Part shown: positions 42,907-52,447 of the stretch, one piece after another
Layout of the letters: each line of letters begins with the position of its first letter
Position numbering within the stretch: position 1 is the first letter of the stretch
Notes under the pieces: model-generated
What the model was told of the DNA's origin: nothing
The model's input: the letters and a program-made list of their open reading frames with translations, nothing else
Databases searched by the model: none
Source: Oscillospiraceae bacterium
GTDB lineage: Bacteria; Bacillota; Clostridia; Oscillospirales; Oscillospiraceae
NCBI GenBank assembly: GCA_009780435.1
Contig: WRAB01000010.1
Location: forward strand, 1 to 64,000
Length of the DNA stretch: 64,000 nt
Direction of reading: 5' to 3'
Translations under genes and position numbers: made by a program

Positions 42907-43043
42907 CACGGGGAGCTCCAGCCGGGGCTGAGAGGAAGCGCTCTGCTTCGACCCTTATACCTGATGCGGGTAATGCCGCCGTAGGAAAAGTAAATCCAAA
43001 GCGGATACTTCACCTTTTCCCCTCGGCGGGAAAAGGTTTTTTT
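42907..43043 (+). promoter_or_regulatory. TPP riboswitch with intrinsic terminator
   Basis: The aptamer (42907-42992) has the THI-box landmarks GGGGAGCUC, GGGCUGAGAG, GACCCUUAUACCUGAU and GCCGCCGUAGGAAAAG. A terminator follows: CCTTTTCCC/GGGAAAAGG (43013-43036) with TTTTTTT. Thiamine pyrophosphate binding should favour termination and shut off the thi operon, as known for this class. Confidence 0.95.
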
Positions 43044-43063
43044 ATGGAATAGGAGGCAATCCC

Positions 43064-43258
43064 ATGCGTGTCAACGGCCAAGATATTCACCTGGGTGAGA
43101 CCTGTACGCTGCAAGCGTTCCTCCTGCGGGAGGGTTATGTCTTAGATCGAGTGGCGGTGGAACTGGACGGCGCAATTGTCCCAAAATCCGCCTTCGAGAC
43201 TGTCGTCCTCAAAGAGTGCGATCAATTGGAGATCGTCTCCTTTGTAGGTGGCGGCTGA
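43064..43258 (+). CDS. thiS: Sulfur carrier protein ThiS
   Basis: A 64-residue ubiquitin-like protein that carries sulfur as a C-terminal thiocarboxylate for thiazole formation. Seen: MRVNGQDIHLGE start, VAVELDGAIVPKS and the required C-terminal Gly-Gly (FVGGG). First gene after the TPP riboswitch; ATAGGAGG precedes the ATG. Its stop overlaps the thiF start (TGATG). Confidence 0.95.
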   Translation: MRVNGQDIHLGETCTLQAFLLREGYVLDRVAVELDGAIVPKSAFETVVLKECDQLEIVSFVGGG

Positions 43259-44046
43259 TGCGGATCATCTTAAACGGCAAGCCCATAGAGTCCAGCGCAC
43301 TCACGGCTTTTGCTCTGCGGACAGCCGATGAAGTAGTCATCCTAAACGGCTTTCAACTCGCCGAAGACCGCCCGCTATGCGCAGGAGATCAGGTCGTACG
43401 AATCCGAAAGGGTATCATGCCCGGCAAGGACGAACTAGAGGCCATGATGTCCGCCCGCCACACCCCCGGTGTCCACAGTCAGATGAAAGCCGGGCGTGTG
43501 GCCATCGCCGGTCTCGGCGGCCTGGGTTCTCACATCGCCGTGATGCTGACCCGGATGGGGGTCGGCGCCCTGCTCCTGGTGGACTTCGACGTGGTGGAAC
43601 CCAGTAATTTAAACCGCCAGCACTACACCCTCTCCCATCTGGCAACGCCGAAGACAGAAGCTCTGAAAAGCCAGCTTGTGGAGATCAATCCTTTTATCGA
43701 AATCCAGACCCAGGCTATAAAAATCACGGCGGAAAACGCCAGGGAAGTTTTCGCCGGATACCCCATCGTGGTCGAGGCCTTTGACAGTCCGACATCTAAG
43801 GCCGATCTGATTAACGCCCTCCTCCCCACCGGAGATACAAAAATCGTGGCGGCCTCGGGACTGGCTGGTTTCGACAGCGCAAACAATATCCGGACCCGAC
43901 GGCGATTCTCTAATCTATATCTCGTAGGAGACCTGGAATCAGAGGCCCGAGAGGGGATGGGTCTCATGGCCCCCCGCGTATCGGTCTGCGCCGGACATCA
44001 GGCAAATATGGTAATCCGGCTGCTCATGGGATTGGACAGTGAATAA
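43258..44046 (+). CDS. thiF: Sulfur carrier adenylyltransferase ThiF with N-terminal ThiS-like domain
   Basis: A 262-residue E1-like enzyme that adenylates the ThiS C-terminus. Residues 1-50 (MRIILNGKPIESSALTAFAL; VVILNGFQL) form an extra ThiS-like fold. The E1 core begins with VAIAGLGGLGSHIAVMLTRM (about 82) and has LVDFDVVEPSNLNRQHY, the ATP/Mg site, and VVEAFDSPTSKADL. ATG at 43258 overlaps the thiS stop; a start at 43216 would lie inside thiS. Confidence 0.93.
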   Translation: MRIILNGKPIESSALTAFALRTADEVVILNGFQLAEDRPLCAGDQVVRIRKGIMPGKDELEAMMSARHTPGVHSQMKAGRVAIAGLGGLGSHIAVMLTRMGVGALLLVDFDVVEPSNLNRQHYTLSHLATPKTEALKSQLVEINPFIEIQTQAIKITAENAREVFAGYPIVVEAFDSPTSKADLINALLPTGDTKIVAASGLAGFDSANNIRTRRRFSNLYLVGDLESEAREGMGLMAPRVSVCAGHQANMVIRLLMGLDSE

Positions 44047-44067
44047 TACAGCGAAAGAGGTGCTTTG

Positions 44068-44835
44068 ATGCAGGATAAATTGACTCTCGGCGGACAACCT
44101 TTCTCCTCCCGCTTCATTCTGGGGTCGGGAAAATTTACCTTGGAACTAATCCGGGCGGCCATTGAGGCCGGCGGGGCGGAGATCGTGACCCTGGCTCTGC
44201 GGCGGGCGAATCTCAAGGGGAATGAGAGCATTTTGGACTACATCCCCCCCGGGGTCACCCTCCTGCCCAACACCTCCGGCGCACGGACAGCGGAAGAGGC
44301 CCTGCGAATCGCACGACTATCTCGGGAACTGGGTTGTGGCAATCTGGTCAAAATCGAGGTCATCCGGGACTCCAGATATCTCCTGCCGGACAATCTGGAG
44401 ACCATCCGTGCCACAGAACTTTTGACAAAAGAGGGGTTCGTGGCTCTCCCTTACATGTACCCTGACCTGGAGGCGGCTCGGCGAATGCGGGATGCGGGGG
44501 CTCAGGCCATCATGCCCCTGGGTGCGCCCATTGGCAGCAATAAGGGGCTTCTGACCCGTGATTTTATTAAAATCCTCATCGCAGAAATCGACCTGCCCAT
44601 TATTGTAGACGCCGGGATCGGTCGTCCCTCCCAGGCCTGTGAAGCCATGGAGATGGGGTGCGCCGCCGTCATGGCCAATACGGCCATCGCCACGGCGGGA
44701 AACGTAACGGCTATGGCCCACGCTTTCAAACTGGCCATTGAGGCCGGACGGGCCGCCTATTTGGCCGGGCCGGGCCGCATCTTAGAGGACATGGCCGAGG
44801 CATCCAGCCCATTGACCGGATTTTTGGAGGACTAA
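44068..44835 (+). CDS. thiG: Thiazole synthase ThiG
   Basis: A 255-residue TIM-barrel enzyme that builds the thiazole phosphate from deoxyxylulose-5-phosphate, ThiS thiocarboxylate and dehydroglycine. Seen: [12 protein letters not shown], the Schiff-base lysine in NLVKIEVI (about residue 97), [12 protein letters not shown] and [23 protein letters not shown] at 44068 is chosen over TTG at 44065; GAGGTG precedes. It ends directly at the thiH ATG. Confidence 0.96.
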   Translation: MQDKLTLGGQPFSSRFILGSGKFTLELIRAAIEAGGAEIVTLALRRANLKGNESILDYIPPGVTLLPNTSGARTAEEALRIARLSRELGCGNLVKIEVIRDSRYLLPDNLETIRATELLTKEGFVALPYMYPDLEAARRMRDAGAQAIMPLGAPIGSNKGLLTRDFIKILIAEIDLPIIVDAGIGRPSQACEAMEMGCAAVMANTAIATAGNVTAMAHAFKLAIEAGRAAYLAGPGRILEDMAEASSPLTGFLED

Positions 44836-45999
44836 ATGGCACACCACCACACGCAAACCAATCACATGGCCTATCAGCCCCATATGGAGGTCATCGAATC
44901 GAATATTTTAGACCAAGTGCTCACTCTGGGTACAACTTATAATCCAGATACGGTGACAGCGGATCAAGTGCGCACCGCCCTGGCCAAGGATCGGCGGGAT
45001 ATCCAAGATTTTTCCGCCCTCCTCTCCCCCGCCGCCGATCCCCTATTGGAGGAGATGGCGGCTGCGGCAAAAGTCGAGACCGCCCGACAGTTCGGGGGCA
45101 ATGTCTCCCTGTTCACCCCCCTCTATCTGGCCAATTACTGCGTCAACCACTGCACCTACTGTGGATTCGGGCGGGACAACCCCATCCGCCGGGGCAAGTT
45201 GACCTTTGATGAAACCCGGCGGGAACTGACCGCCATCGCCGCCACGGGATTGGACGAGATTCTGCTCCTCACCGGGGAGTCCCGGGAGATATCCGATCTC
45301 ACCTACATCGGGGAGGCTGTCAAATTAGCATCGGAGATGTTCTCCACCGTGGGGCTTGAAATCTACCCCCTCAACACCGATGAATACGCCTATCTCCACG
45401 CCTGCGGCGCAGATTTTGTCAACGTCTATCAGGAGACCTACTGCCCGGAGACCTATGATCGTGTCCACCCGGACGGGCCGAAGCGGGCGTTCCCCTATCG
45501 GTTCCACGCCCAAGAGCGGGCCATCCGAGGCGGGATGCGGGGCGCCAGCTTCGGCGCGCTCCTGGGCCTGGGCGAGTTCCGCCGGGACGCCTTTTCGGCG
45601 GGACTCCACGCCTATTTTTTACAGCAAAAATACCCCCACGCAGAAATTGCCTTCTCCGTGCCACGCTTCCGTTCCTTTTTGGGCCAATCGGAGCGCGACC
45701 TCTCCCCCGTAGGGGAGCGGCAACTGCTCCAGGTCATGCTGGCCTATCGGCTCTTTTTGCCCTTTGCGGGACTCACCATCTCCACCCGGGAGCGGGCGGG
45801 GTTCCGGGATCACGTCATCGGTCTCTGTGCCACGAAGATCTCGGCTGGCGTCCTGGTGGGGGTGGGCGGCCACGATCTAGAGCCGAAAGGCGACGAACAA
45901 TTTGAAATCGCCGACGCCCGCAGTGTGGAGGAAATCCACCGCATGATCCAAAGCCGGGGCCTGCAGCCCGTCTACACCGACTACATCAGGGGGGATTGA
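44836..45999 (+). CDS. thiH: 2-iminoacetate synthase ThiH (radical SAM)
   Basis: A 387-residue radical SAM enzyme that cleaves tyrosine to give dehydroglycine and p-cresol. The cluster motif is CVNHCTYC (about residues 98-105), then GFGRDNPIRRGKLT, LLTGESREISDL and YPLNTDEYAYLHACGADFVN, all typical of ThiH. Its presence, rather than the O2-dependent glycine oxidase ThiO, fits an anaerobe. Its start codon follows the thiG stop with no gap. Confidence 0.96.
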   Translation: MAHHHTQTNHMAYQPHMEVIESNILDQVLTLGTTYNPDTVTADQVRTALAKDRRDIQDFSALLSPAADPLLEEMAAAAKVETARQFGGNVSLFTPLYLANYCVNHCTYCGFGRDNPIRRGKLTFDETRRELTAIAATGLDEILLLTGESREISDLTYIGEAVKLASEMFSTVGLEIYPLNTDEYAYLHACGADFVNVYQETYCPETYDRVHPDGPKRAFPYRFHAQERAIRGGMRGASFGALLGLGEFRRDAFSAGLHAYFLQQKYPHAEIAFSVPRFRSFLGQSERDLSPVGERQLLQVMLAYRLFLPFAGLTISTRERAGFRDHVIGLCATKISAGVLVGVGGHDLEPKGDEQFEIADARSVEEIHRMIQSRGLQPVYTDYIRGD

Positions 46000-46001
46000 T
46001 C

Positions 46002-46691
46002 GTGAAACTGGACACCACATTATACCTCATCGGCGGCATTGACAACCGGAGGGAATCTGACTTTCTGGGTATTATCGCCCAGGCCTGCGCAGGCGGCGTG
46101 ACCCTGTTCCAGCTCCGGGAGAAAGAACTCTCTGGCCGGGAATACTACGATCTGGCGGTAAAAGTCAGGGCCGTGACTGATCGGTTTGACGTCCCTCTGA
46201 TCATCGATGACCGGGTGGATATCGCCCTGGCCTCCGGTGCCGCCGGGGTACATCTGGGCGCCGCCGATCTGCCCATCAGGGCGGCACGGGCGGTCATGGG
46301 GCCGGATGCCATAATCGGTGCCACCGCCAAGACCGTGGAACAGGCCCGAACCGCAGAATCCGCCGGGGCGGATTACCTGGGCGTGGGGGCCATCTATCCC
46401 ACCAAGACCAAGGTGGTGACCGTGCTCACCCCTGTATCGACCCTGTGTGATATTCTAAAGAGCGTAACAATCCCCGCCGTGGCAATCGGCGGCCTGGACG
46501 CCGGGAATCTGGACGTGCTCCACGGCAGCGGCGCCCACGGCATCGCCGTGGTGCGGGCCATTATGGATAGCCCCACGCCAAAGGAAACGGCGGCGACCCT
46601 GCGGCAGTTGACCGAAATGCATATTCTAAGCAAAGAGTTTCACTGTGCATCCCCCGCCTGCGGCGGAGAAAATATGAGAGCGGGAGAGTGA
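46002..46691 (+). CDS. thiE: Thiamine-phosphate synthase ThiE
   Basis: A 229-residue TIM-barrel enzyme that joins HMP-PP and thiazole phosphate. Seen: LYLIGGIDNR, TLFQLREKELSGREYY, PLIIDDRVDIALASGAAGVH, GADYLGVGAIYPTKTK and PAVAIGGLDAGN. The GTG start at 46002 has AGGGGGG seven bases upstream; TTG at 45996 is an alternative. The last 18 codons run through a short dispersed palindrome (CCCGCCTGCGGCGG), an unusual tail. Confidence 0.94.
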   Translation: MKLDTTLYLIGGIDNRRESDFLGIIAQACAGGVTLFQLREKELSGREYYDLAVKVRAVTDRFDVPLIIDDRVDIALASGAAGVHLGAADLPIRAARAVMGPDAIIGATAKTVEQARTAESAGADYLGVGAIYPTKTKVVTVLTPVSTLCDILKSVTIPAVAIGGLDAGNLDVLHGSGAHGIAVVRAIMDSPTPKETAATLRQLTEMHILSKEFHCASPACGGENMRAGE

Positions 46692-47473
46692 CGCACTTGT
46701 TGAAAATACTGACTATAGCGGGCTCCGACTGTAGCGGCGGCGCAGGAATCCAGGCGGATTTGAAGACTATCGCCGCCCACCGGATGTACGGCATGAGCGC
46801 CATCACAGCCCTCACGGCCCAGAACACCACCGGCGTATTCGGTGTACAAGAGACGCCCTCGGAATTCGTGGCCCAACAACTGGATGCCATTTTCACCGAT
46901 ATCGTCCCCGATGCCGTTAAAATCGGCATGTTGGGCCGCCCGGAATTGATCCACGTCATCGCAGAAAAACTGCGGCAGTATGGCGCAAAGCATATTGTCT
47001 TGGATCCCGTCATGGTGTCCACCAGCGGCAGTAAACTCTTGCCCGACGACGCCATCCGAGCGCTGACGGAGGCTCTCTTCCCCCTGGCCCGAGTAATCAC
47101 CCCCAATCTGCTGGAGGCCCAAGTCCTCTGCGGATTCCCCATCGAGGGCGAGGATGATATGCGCAATGCGGCCCGTGTCATCGGCGGCGGCCACGCCTCG
47201 TCGATTTTAATCAAAGGCGGCCACGGCAGGCAGGATGCCACGGATTTACTTTATGAAAACGGCGCCCCCCACTGGCTCCGCGGGGAACGGATCGACAACA
47301 CCAATACCCACGGCACCGGCTGTACTCTATCCGCCGCCATCGCCTGCCGTCTGGCAGAGGGGCGCCCACTGTTGGAAAGTGTAACCCTGGCAAAAGCCTA
47401 TCTCACAGGGGCCATCGCCGCCATGCTGAACCTCGGCGCAGGCCCCGGCCCGCTGGATCACGGATATTGGTAA
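46688..47473 (+). CDS. thiD: HMP/HMP-P kinase ThiD
   Basis: A 261-residue ribokinase-fold kinase that makes HMP-PP in two steps. Seen: ILTIAGSDCSGGAGIQADLK, HIVLDPVMVSTSGSKLL, ITPNLLEAQVL, SSILIKGGHG and the anion-hole motif NTHGTGCTLSAAIA with catalytic Asp replaced by the usual Cys in GTGCT. GTG overlaps the thiE stop by four bases. Last gene of the operon; thiC and thiM are not in this window. Confidence 0.96.
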   Translation: MTHLLKILTIAGSDCSGGAGIQADLKTIAAHRMYGMSAITALTAQNTTGVFGVQETPSEFVAQQLDAIFTDIVPDAVKIGMLGRPELIHVIAEKLRQYGAKHIVLDPVMVSTSGSKLLPDDAIRALTEALFPLARVITPNLLEAQVLCGFPIEGEDDMRNAARVIGGGHASSILIKGGHGRQDATDLLYENGAPHWLRGERIDNTNTHGTGCTLSAAIACRLAEGRPLLESVTLAKAYLTGAIAAMLNLGAGPGPLDHGYW

Positions 47474-47613
47474 CTGCCGCCGGGAGCCCGGCGCCAAGCA
47501 TAAAGGGGCTCCCACGGGGCTTGTCCCATGGGGAACTATGGAAGTTTTGCCCGAAATATGATAAAATAGAACGCATCACAGGAATATCGGCTTCCACACA
47601 GGAGAATTTTTTA

Positions 47614-49350
47614 ATGATTAAAAATTTTAGAACATTACTTCGGCTAGGCAAACCATCAAAACTCATTGTGATTTTATCCGTGGTTTGTACCATTGTTGCA
47701 AGTATTGCAGGTGTCATCATACCGCTTTTGCTGCGGACTTTAATCGACGGTGGGTTTGAGCATTTTTCTCTTGCACTTGGGTTGCAAATTGCCGGCCTAT
47801 TTGTGATTCAACTGGTTTTGGCAGGCCTTAGCTTTTATCTCATGGGCCTGACCGGAAACAAGATGATTGCAAGAGTAAGACAAGCCGTATGGGAGAAGAT
47901 GATTTATTTGCCGATCCCATACTTCTCTAAAACCATATCAGGCGAAAGCGCAAGCCGTATCGTAAATGATACGAGTGTTGTTCGCTCCCTCATCACGGAC
48001 CAGGTCCTCGGATTTATCCAGGGCGTCATATCTCTGGTGGCCTCTGTTCTCATACTATTTATCTTAGATTGGCAGATGACGTTAATCATTGTGTTAGCCG
48101 TGCCGCTGACAGTCTTTGTCATCGTCCCTCTGGGGAAAATCGTCCACAAGATATCCGTGAAAATGCAGGACAAAACGGCTGAATTAACAGGATTGCTCAC
48201 CCAAGTTTTGACCGAGATGCGGCTAGTGAAAGCATCCAACGCTGAACTGGAAGAAATTGAGCGCCAAAAGACATCGGTCAACAGCCTGCTGAAATACGGT
48301 TTAAAAGAAGTAAAAATCTACGCACTTTTGCAGCCGGTCATGCAGGGGATGATCTTTTTAGTCATCTTCGGCGTGATCGCCTACGGCGGCCTTCGGGTAT
48401 CTTCCGGCACCCTAAGCACCGGGACACTGTTTGCATTCATCATGTATCTCTTCCAGATCATTATGCCGGTTGCAGGGTTTGGTATGTTTTTTGCACATCT
48501 GCAAAAAGCAAACGGGGCGAGTGAGAGGCTGATCGAAATTCTAAACGAAGAGGGCGAGGATTTACACAGGGGCCACGATGTAGATTTGAGCGATAAGCCC
48601 ATTATCTTCGATAATGTTACATTCAACTATGATGAAGACACAGAAGTGCTCAAACATGTTTCGTTTAAGGCCAATCCCAATGAGACCATTGCCTTTGCAG
48701 GACCTTCTGGCGGCGGGAAAACCACAATCTTCTCACTCATTGAACGATTCTTCCAGTTAGATGAGGGGCGGATTTTACTGGATGACATGAATATTGAAGA
48801 TATCTCCTTACGGTCCTGGCGCTCACAGATTGGTTACGTGCCGCAAGAGACCAGTTTGTTTGTCGGTAGCATCAAAGAGAATTTATGCTACGGTCTGGAG
48901 CGTGAAGTGAGCGAAGAAGAACTGTGGCATGTGGTGGAGCTGGCCTGTGCAAAAGATGTGATTGAAAATCTCCCTGATCAATTTGAGAGCTTAGTCGGAG
49001 AGCGTGGATTAAATCTATCCGGCGGACAACGTCAGAGACTTGCAATTGCAAGAGCTTTTTTAAGAAACCCGAAAATCTTGCTGTTAGATGAGGCGACGGC
49101 AAGCCTGGACTCCCAATCGGAAGCGGTTGTCCAAGAGGCCTTGGCGAATCTGATGAAAGGGCGCACAACCTTCGTGATCGCACATCGCCTTTCGACGATT
49201 GTCGACGCAGATCAAATCGTCTTTGTTGAGGATGGACAGGTCACCGGAATCGGCACACACGAAGAATTGAGCCGCAATCATAACCTGTACGCAGAGTTTG
49301 CGGCGCAACAGTTCAGCAGAGAAGAAAAAGCTGTATTGCGTACAGAATAA
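47614..49350 (+). CDS. ABC multidrug-type half exporter
   Basis: A 578-residue type IV ABC exporter with fused membrane and ATPase domains, resembling BmrA/LmrA. Seen: six helices (about 20-300), then Walker A GPSGGGKTT (about 370), NLSGGQRQRLAIARAF signature, ILLLDEATASLDSQ and the H-switch VIAHRLSTI. ATG at 47614 follows GGAG by ten bases; the longer frame to 47467 is non-coding. Base composition is lower in GC than its neighbours. Substrate unknown; it is not in an operon. Confidence 0.92.
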   Translation: MIKNFRTLLRLGKPSKLIVILSVVCTIVASIAGVIIPLLLRTLIDGGFEHFSLALGLQIAGLFVIQLVLAGLSFYLMGLTGNKMIARVRQAVWEKMIYLPIPYFSKTISGESASRIVNDTSVVRSLITDQVLGFIQGVISLVASVLILFILDWQMTLIIVLAVPLTVFVIVPLGKIVHKISVKMQDKTAELTGLLTQVLTEMRLVKASNAELEEIERQKTSVNSLLKYGLKEVKIYALLQPVMQGMIFLVIFGVIAYGGLRVSSGTLSTGTLFAFIMYLFQIIMPVAGFGMFFAHLQKANGASERLIEILNEEGEDLHRGHDVDLSDKPIIFDNVTFNYDEDTEVLKHVSFKANPNETIAFAGPSGGGKTTIFSLIERFFQLDEGRILLDDMNIEDISLRSWRSQIGYVPQETSLFVGSIKENLCYGLEREVSEEELWHVVELACAKDVIENLPDQFESLVGERGLNLSGGQRQRLAIARAFLRNPKILLLDEATASLDSQSEAVVQEALANLMKGRTTFVIAHRLSTIVDADQIVFVEDGQVTGIGTHEELSRNHNLYAEFAAQQFSREEKAVLRTE

Positions 49351-49370
49351 GCAGAATCGAACACAGCCCC

Positions 49371-49398
49371 AACCGCCATCCCATTTGGGTGGCGGTTT
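49371..49398 (+). terminator. Terminator of the ABC exporter gene
   Basis: ACCGCCATCC pairs with GGGTGGCGGT around 6 nt, followed by TTTTCC. Confidence 0.8.
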
Positions 49399-49470
49399 TC
49401 CGTTGTAAGCATTTCTTAAGAAATATGCCAACTTGTTTGTAAGATTCCCCTGCTATTCTTATCTTGCGGG

Positions 49471-49506
49471 ATTCGTGTTTCCCCGCCGAAGGCAGGGGAA
49501 GCACGA
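49471..49506. repeat. Short dispersed palindrome
   Basis: CGTGTTTCCCCGCC and GGCAGGGGAAGCACG form an imperfect stem. Related CCCGCC/GGCGGG palindromes stand at about 8800, 10030, 35218, 46660 and 54310, always between genes or at gene ends. Confidence 0.5.
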
Positions 49507-49575
49507 AGGTTATCTCTTTTTCAAGTAAGGATGTGGTATAATTGGAGCAATTCCAACACGCGGAGGGCACACCCT

Positions 49576-50289
49576 ATGACGATGCATATTCTCATCTGCG
49601 ACGACGATAAGGAGATCGCAGCGGCCATTGCGGTCTATTTGACGAATGAGGGCTACCAGACCCATCTGGCCCACAACGGTGTGGAGGCCCTGGCCGCCCT
49701 GGAGGAGACCGATATCCATCTGATCCTCATGGATATTATGATGCCCAAGCTGGACGGGTTGCAGGCGACCATGGAAATCCGCAAGCGCCGGAATATTCCC
49801 ATTATTATGCTCTCCGCCAAAAGCGAGGACACAGATAAGATCATGGGCCTGTCCCTGGGTGCGGACGATTACGTGACAAAACCCTTTAATCCCTTAGAAC
49901 TCATCGCCCGGGTCAAGAGCCAACTCCGGCGCTTTACCGTCCTGGGCAGCGCGCCGACGCCCCAAGAGGGGGTATTCACCGTAGGCGGACTGACAATTGA
50001 TGACAACCACAAGACCGTCACCGTAGACGGCGCAGATGTGCGCCTCACACCGTTGGAGTACAAAATCGCACTCCTCCTGATCCGAAACCCGGGCAGGGTC
50101 TTCTCTATTGACGAGATCTACGAACGGGTCTGGGGAGAGGACGCCTATGCGGCGGACAACACCGTGGCCGTACATATCCGGCGCATCCGGGAAAAAATCG
50201 AATTCGATCCGAAGAATCCAAACTATATAAAGGTGGTATGGGGAATTGGCTACAAAATGGAGAGGCTGGACAGCGCTTCCAGCCGTTAA
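49576..50289 (+). CDS. OmpR/PhoB-family response regulator
   Basis: A 237-residue DNA-binding response regulator. Seen: the acidic pair in ICDDDKE, phosphoacceptor Asp in LILMDIMMPKLDG (about residue 54), conserved Thr/Ser in IIMLSAKSED and Lys in DDYVTKPFNP, then a winged-helix domain (LTPLEYKIALLLIRNPGRVF; NTVAVHIRRIREKI). ATG at 49576 is eight bases after GGAGGG. It overlaps the histidine kinase gene by 44 bases. Targets unknown. Confidence 0.94.
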   Translation: MTMHILICDDDKEIAAAIAVYLTNEGYQTHLAHNGVEALAALEETDIHLILMDIMMPKLDGLQATMEIRKRRNIPIIMLSAKSEDTDKIMGLSLGADDYVTKPFNPLELIARVKSQLRRFTVLGSAPTPQEGVFTVGGLTIDDNHKTVTVDGADVRLTPLEYKIALLLIRNPGRVFSIDEIYERVWGEDAYAADNTVAVHIRRIREKIEFDPKNPNYIKVVWGIGYKMERLDSASSR

Positions 50290-52447
50290 AATTATATGTT
50301 TTATCTTGATTATCGCACTGTGCTTTGTCATACTCAATCGCTTTCTGGCTCTTGTTATGACAGAGTCGGAGACACGGGTCAGCCCAAGCATTGTATTTGA
50401 TGACTTGTCTGACAATCAATACTTCTTTTCCCGTCACATGCCCCTGCCGGTGTGGAATGCGGGCGGCGTCCTGACCCTCCGAAACGAGACATCCATCCGT
50501 GCCGGGGAGCACGTCCACTGGGAGCCTTGGGAGCATTGGGAATTAGCCGATATGCACTGGGACGAGGTTGATGAACAGGGGGTGCACCACTGGGAATGGT
50601 CTCCCCAGCATGGATGGCAGTCTCAGATGCGCTGGTCTCTCGATCATTTCGCTACTGAACACTACGACTACATCGCCGTAATCAGAGGCCCCACGGTTGG
50701 CTATAACTCTCCAGAGCACAGGCAACTAGAGCAAAACGCCATTGCCTCTCAACTCCGTAGTTTCCGCCTGACAATGGAAGAATTGACCAACACAGAGGGG
50801 CTCCTCTATTATTTACAGACCGGCACCGTCATCCGCTCCAACGTCGCCGCCTGGAATCGGCAGGATGTGAATTATTTCAGATCCCATCCCGTCTATTTCA
50901 CTGCGGACACAAATACCCGGATGTCGGCCTCCCACCCGGTCAACTTTGGCTGGGAGTTACCTCCCGATGCGACACTCTATCTCGCCTTTACCGACGAAGT
51001 AGTATCTGCCCAAACCGGCCTGTTCGCCGCAGTACGCACGGCCTATATCCGGGACTTCGCCATCATGGGCGCATCTGCACTGCTGATCCTGGCGTTGCTG
51101 GTAATCTCCCTCCTGGGTGCCGGACGGCGGCGGGGTGTGGACGGCGTCCACTTTGCCCAGATCGACAAGCCCTATCTGGATTTGAGCCTGGCAGCCGTAT
51201 TCGGCTGGGCCGCGCTCTCTGTGATTCTCTTTTTTTACTTTGTAGATCAGACGCAGTTCGGCCCAAGCGTTGCCATCTGGAACATGCTATTCGCCGTATT
51301 CGCAATCTTTGTCGGCGGCCCGGCCCTGCTGTGGCTATTGAGCTTTGCAAAACGCATCAAAGCCGGGGGATTCTGGCGACACACCCTGCTCTTTGTCGTC
51401 CCCACCCAATGCGGACGCAGGATTCTGCACTTTGTGCGCTCCCTGTGGGCGGGCGCATCCCTGACGGTCAAGGTGATCGTGATTTCCACCGTCTCCTTTT
51501 TCCTCATGCTCTTGGTCGGCGTTATGGGGCTAAACACATGGCACCCCGCCCCCATATTCCTCCTGTCTTTGCTCTTTACCGCAGTCGTCACATTCTTTCT
51601 CCTGCGCTATGCCCTGCGAATTTACAAACTGGAACAGGGCGCACGGGAGGCGGAGCACGGCATCTACGACAGCGAAATCCAAGTCGGCGGCGGGGAGCTG
51701 GGCCGGATTGCAGATTCCATCAACAACGTCTCCGCCGGGATTCATCTCGCCGTGGATGAGCGCATGAAGAGCGAACGGCTCAAGACCGAGCTCATCACCA
51801 ACGTGTCCCACGATATCCGAACGCCCCTCACGTCCATCATCACATACGTCGACCTGTTAAAACAGGAGGGTCTACTCTCCGAACACGCACCGGAATACCT
51901 GGATATCTTGGAGCAGAAGTCCCAACGGCTGAAAGCCTTGACCGAGGAATTATTCGAGGCCGCCAAGGCCGCCACGGGCAATATTGAAGTGAACATCACG
52001 ACCCTGGATTTCGTTCACCTGCTCGACCAAGTCTTAGGCGAGCTGGACAGTGCGATCCAATCCTCCGGCCTGGAATTACGAGTCAATCTGCCGGAACATC
52101 TCTATATCCTGGCCGACGGCAAGCTCCTGTGGCGGGTCATGGAAAATCTCCTGTCCAACGTGTTCAAATACGCCCTCTCCGGCTCCCGTGTATATCTGGA
52201 CGCCGTACAGGAAGGCCCTCTCGTCCAGATCGTCTTGAAAAACATTTCCGCCACGGAGCTAAATGTGGACCCCGCCGAGCTGACGGAACGCTTCAAACGG
52301 GGCGACGACTCCCGCACAGACGGCGGCACGGGCCTGGGGCTCTCCATCGTGCAGAGCTTCGTCAACGCCCAGGGCGGGAAATTCACCATCGCCATTGACG
52401 GCGACCTGTTCAAGGCCACGGTGTGTCTCCCGTCGGGGAACAACTAA
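50246..52447 (+). CDS. Sensor histidine kinase
   Basis: A 733-residue membrane kinase paired with the upstream regulator. Seen: N-terminal helix, a Trp/His-rich outer region (about 50-240), several further helices (about 265-450), a HAMP-like linker, HisKA box TELITNVSHDIRTPLTSIIT (about 513-532, His phosphorylated), N box ENLLSNVFKYAL and G box DGGTGLGLSIVQSF. The start is TTG at 50246 because TAA at 50228 closes the frame upstream and no ATG follows before the first helix. The stop overlaps that of the convergent DUF4179-like gene by four bases. Confidence 0.92.
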   Translation: MATKWRGWTALPAVKIICFILIIALCFVILNRFLALVMTESETRVSPSIVFDDLSDNQYFFSRHMPLPVWNAGGVLTLRNETSIRAGEHVHWEPWEHWELADMHWDEVDEQGVHHWEWSPQHGWQSQMRWSLDHFATEHYDYIAVIRGPTVGYNSPEHRQLEQNAIASQLRSFRLTMEELTNTEGLLYYLQTGTVIRSNVAAWNRQDVNYFRSHPVYFTADTNTRMSASHPVNFGWELPPDATLYLAFTDEVVSAQTGLFAAVRTAYIRDFAIMGASALLILALLVISLLGAGRRRGVDGVHFAQIDKPYLDLSLAAVFGWAALSVILFFYFVDQTQFGPSVAIWNMLFAVFAIFVGGPALLWLLSFAKRIKAGGFWRHTLLFVVPTQCGRRILHFVRSLWAGASLTVKVIVISTVSFFLMLLVGVMGLNTWHPAPIFLLSLLFTAVVTFFLLRYALRIYKLEQGAREAEHGIYDSEIQVGGGELGRIADSINNVSAGIHLAVDERMKSERLKTELITNVSHDIRTPLTSIITYVDLLKQEGLLSEHAPEYLDILEQKSQRLKALTEELFEAAKAATGNIEVNITTLDFVHLLDQVLGELDSAIQSSGLELRVNLPEHLYILADGKLLWRVMENLLSNVFKYALSGSRVYLDAVQEGPLVQIVLKNISATELNVDPAELTERFKRGDDSRTDGGTGLGLSIVQSFVNAQGGKFTIAIDGDLFKATVCLPSGNN

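Noticed and set aside
47467-47613. N-terminal extension of the ABC exporter
   Set aside because: Low-complexity residues unlike the family; ATG at 47614 with GGAG fits the first helix.
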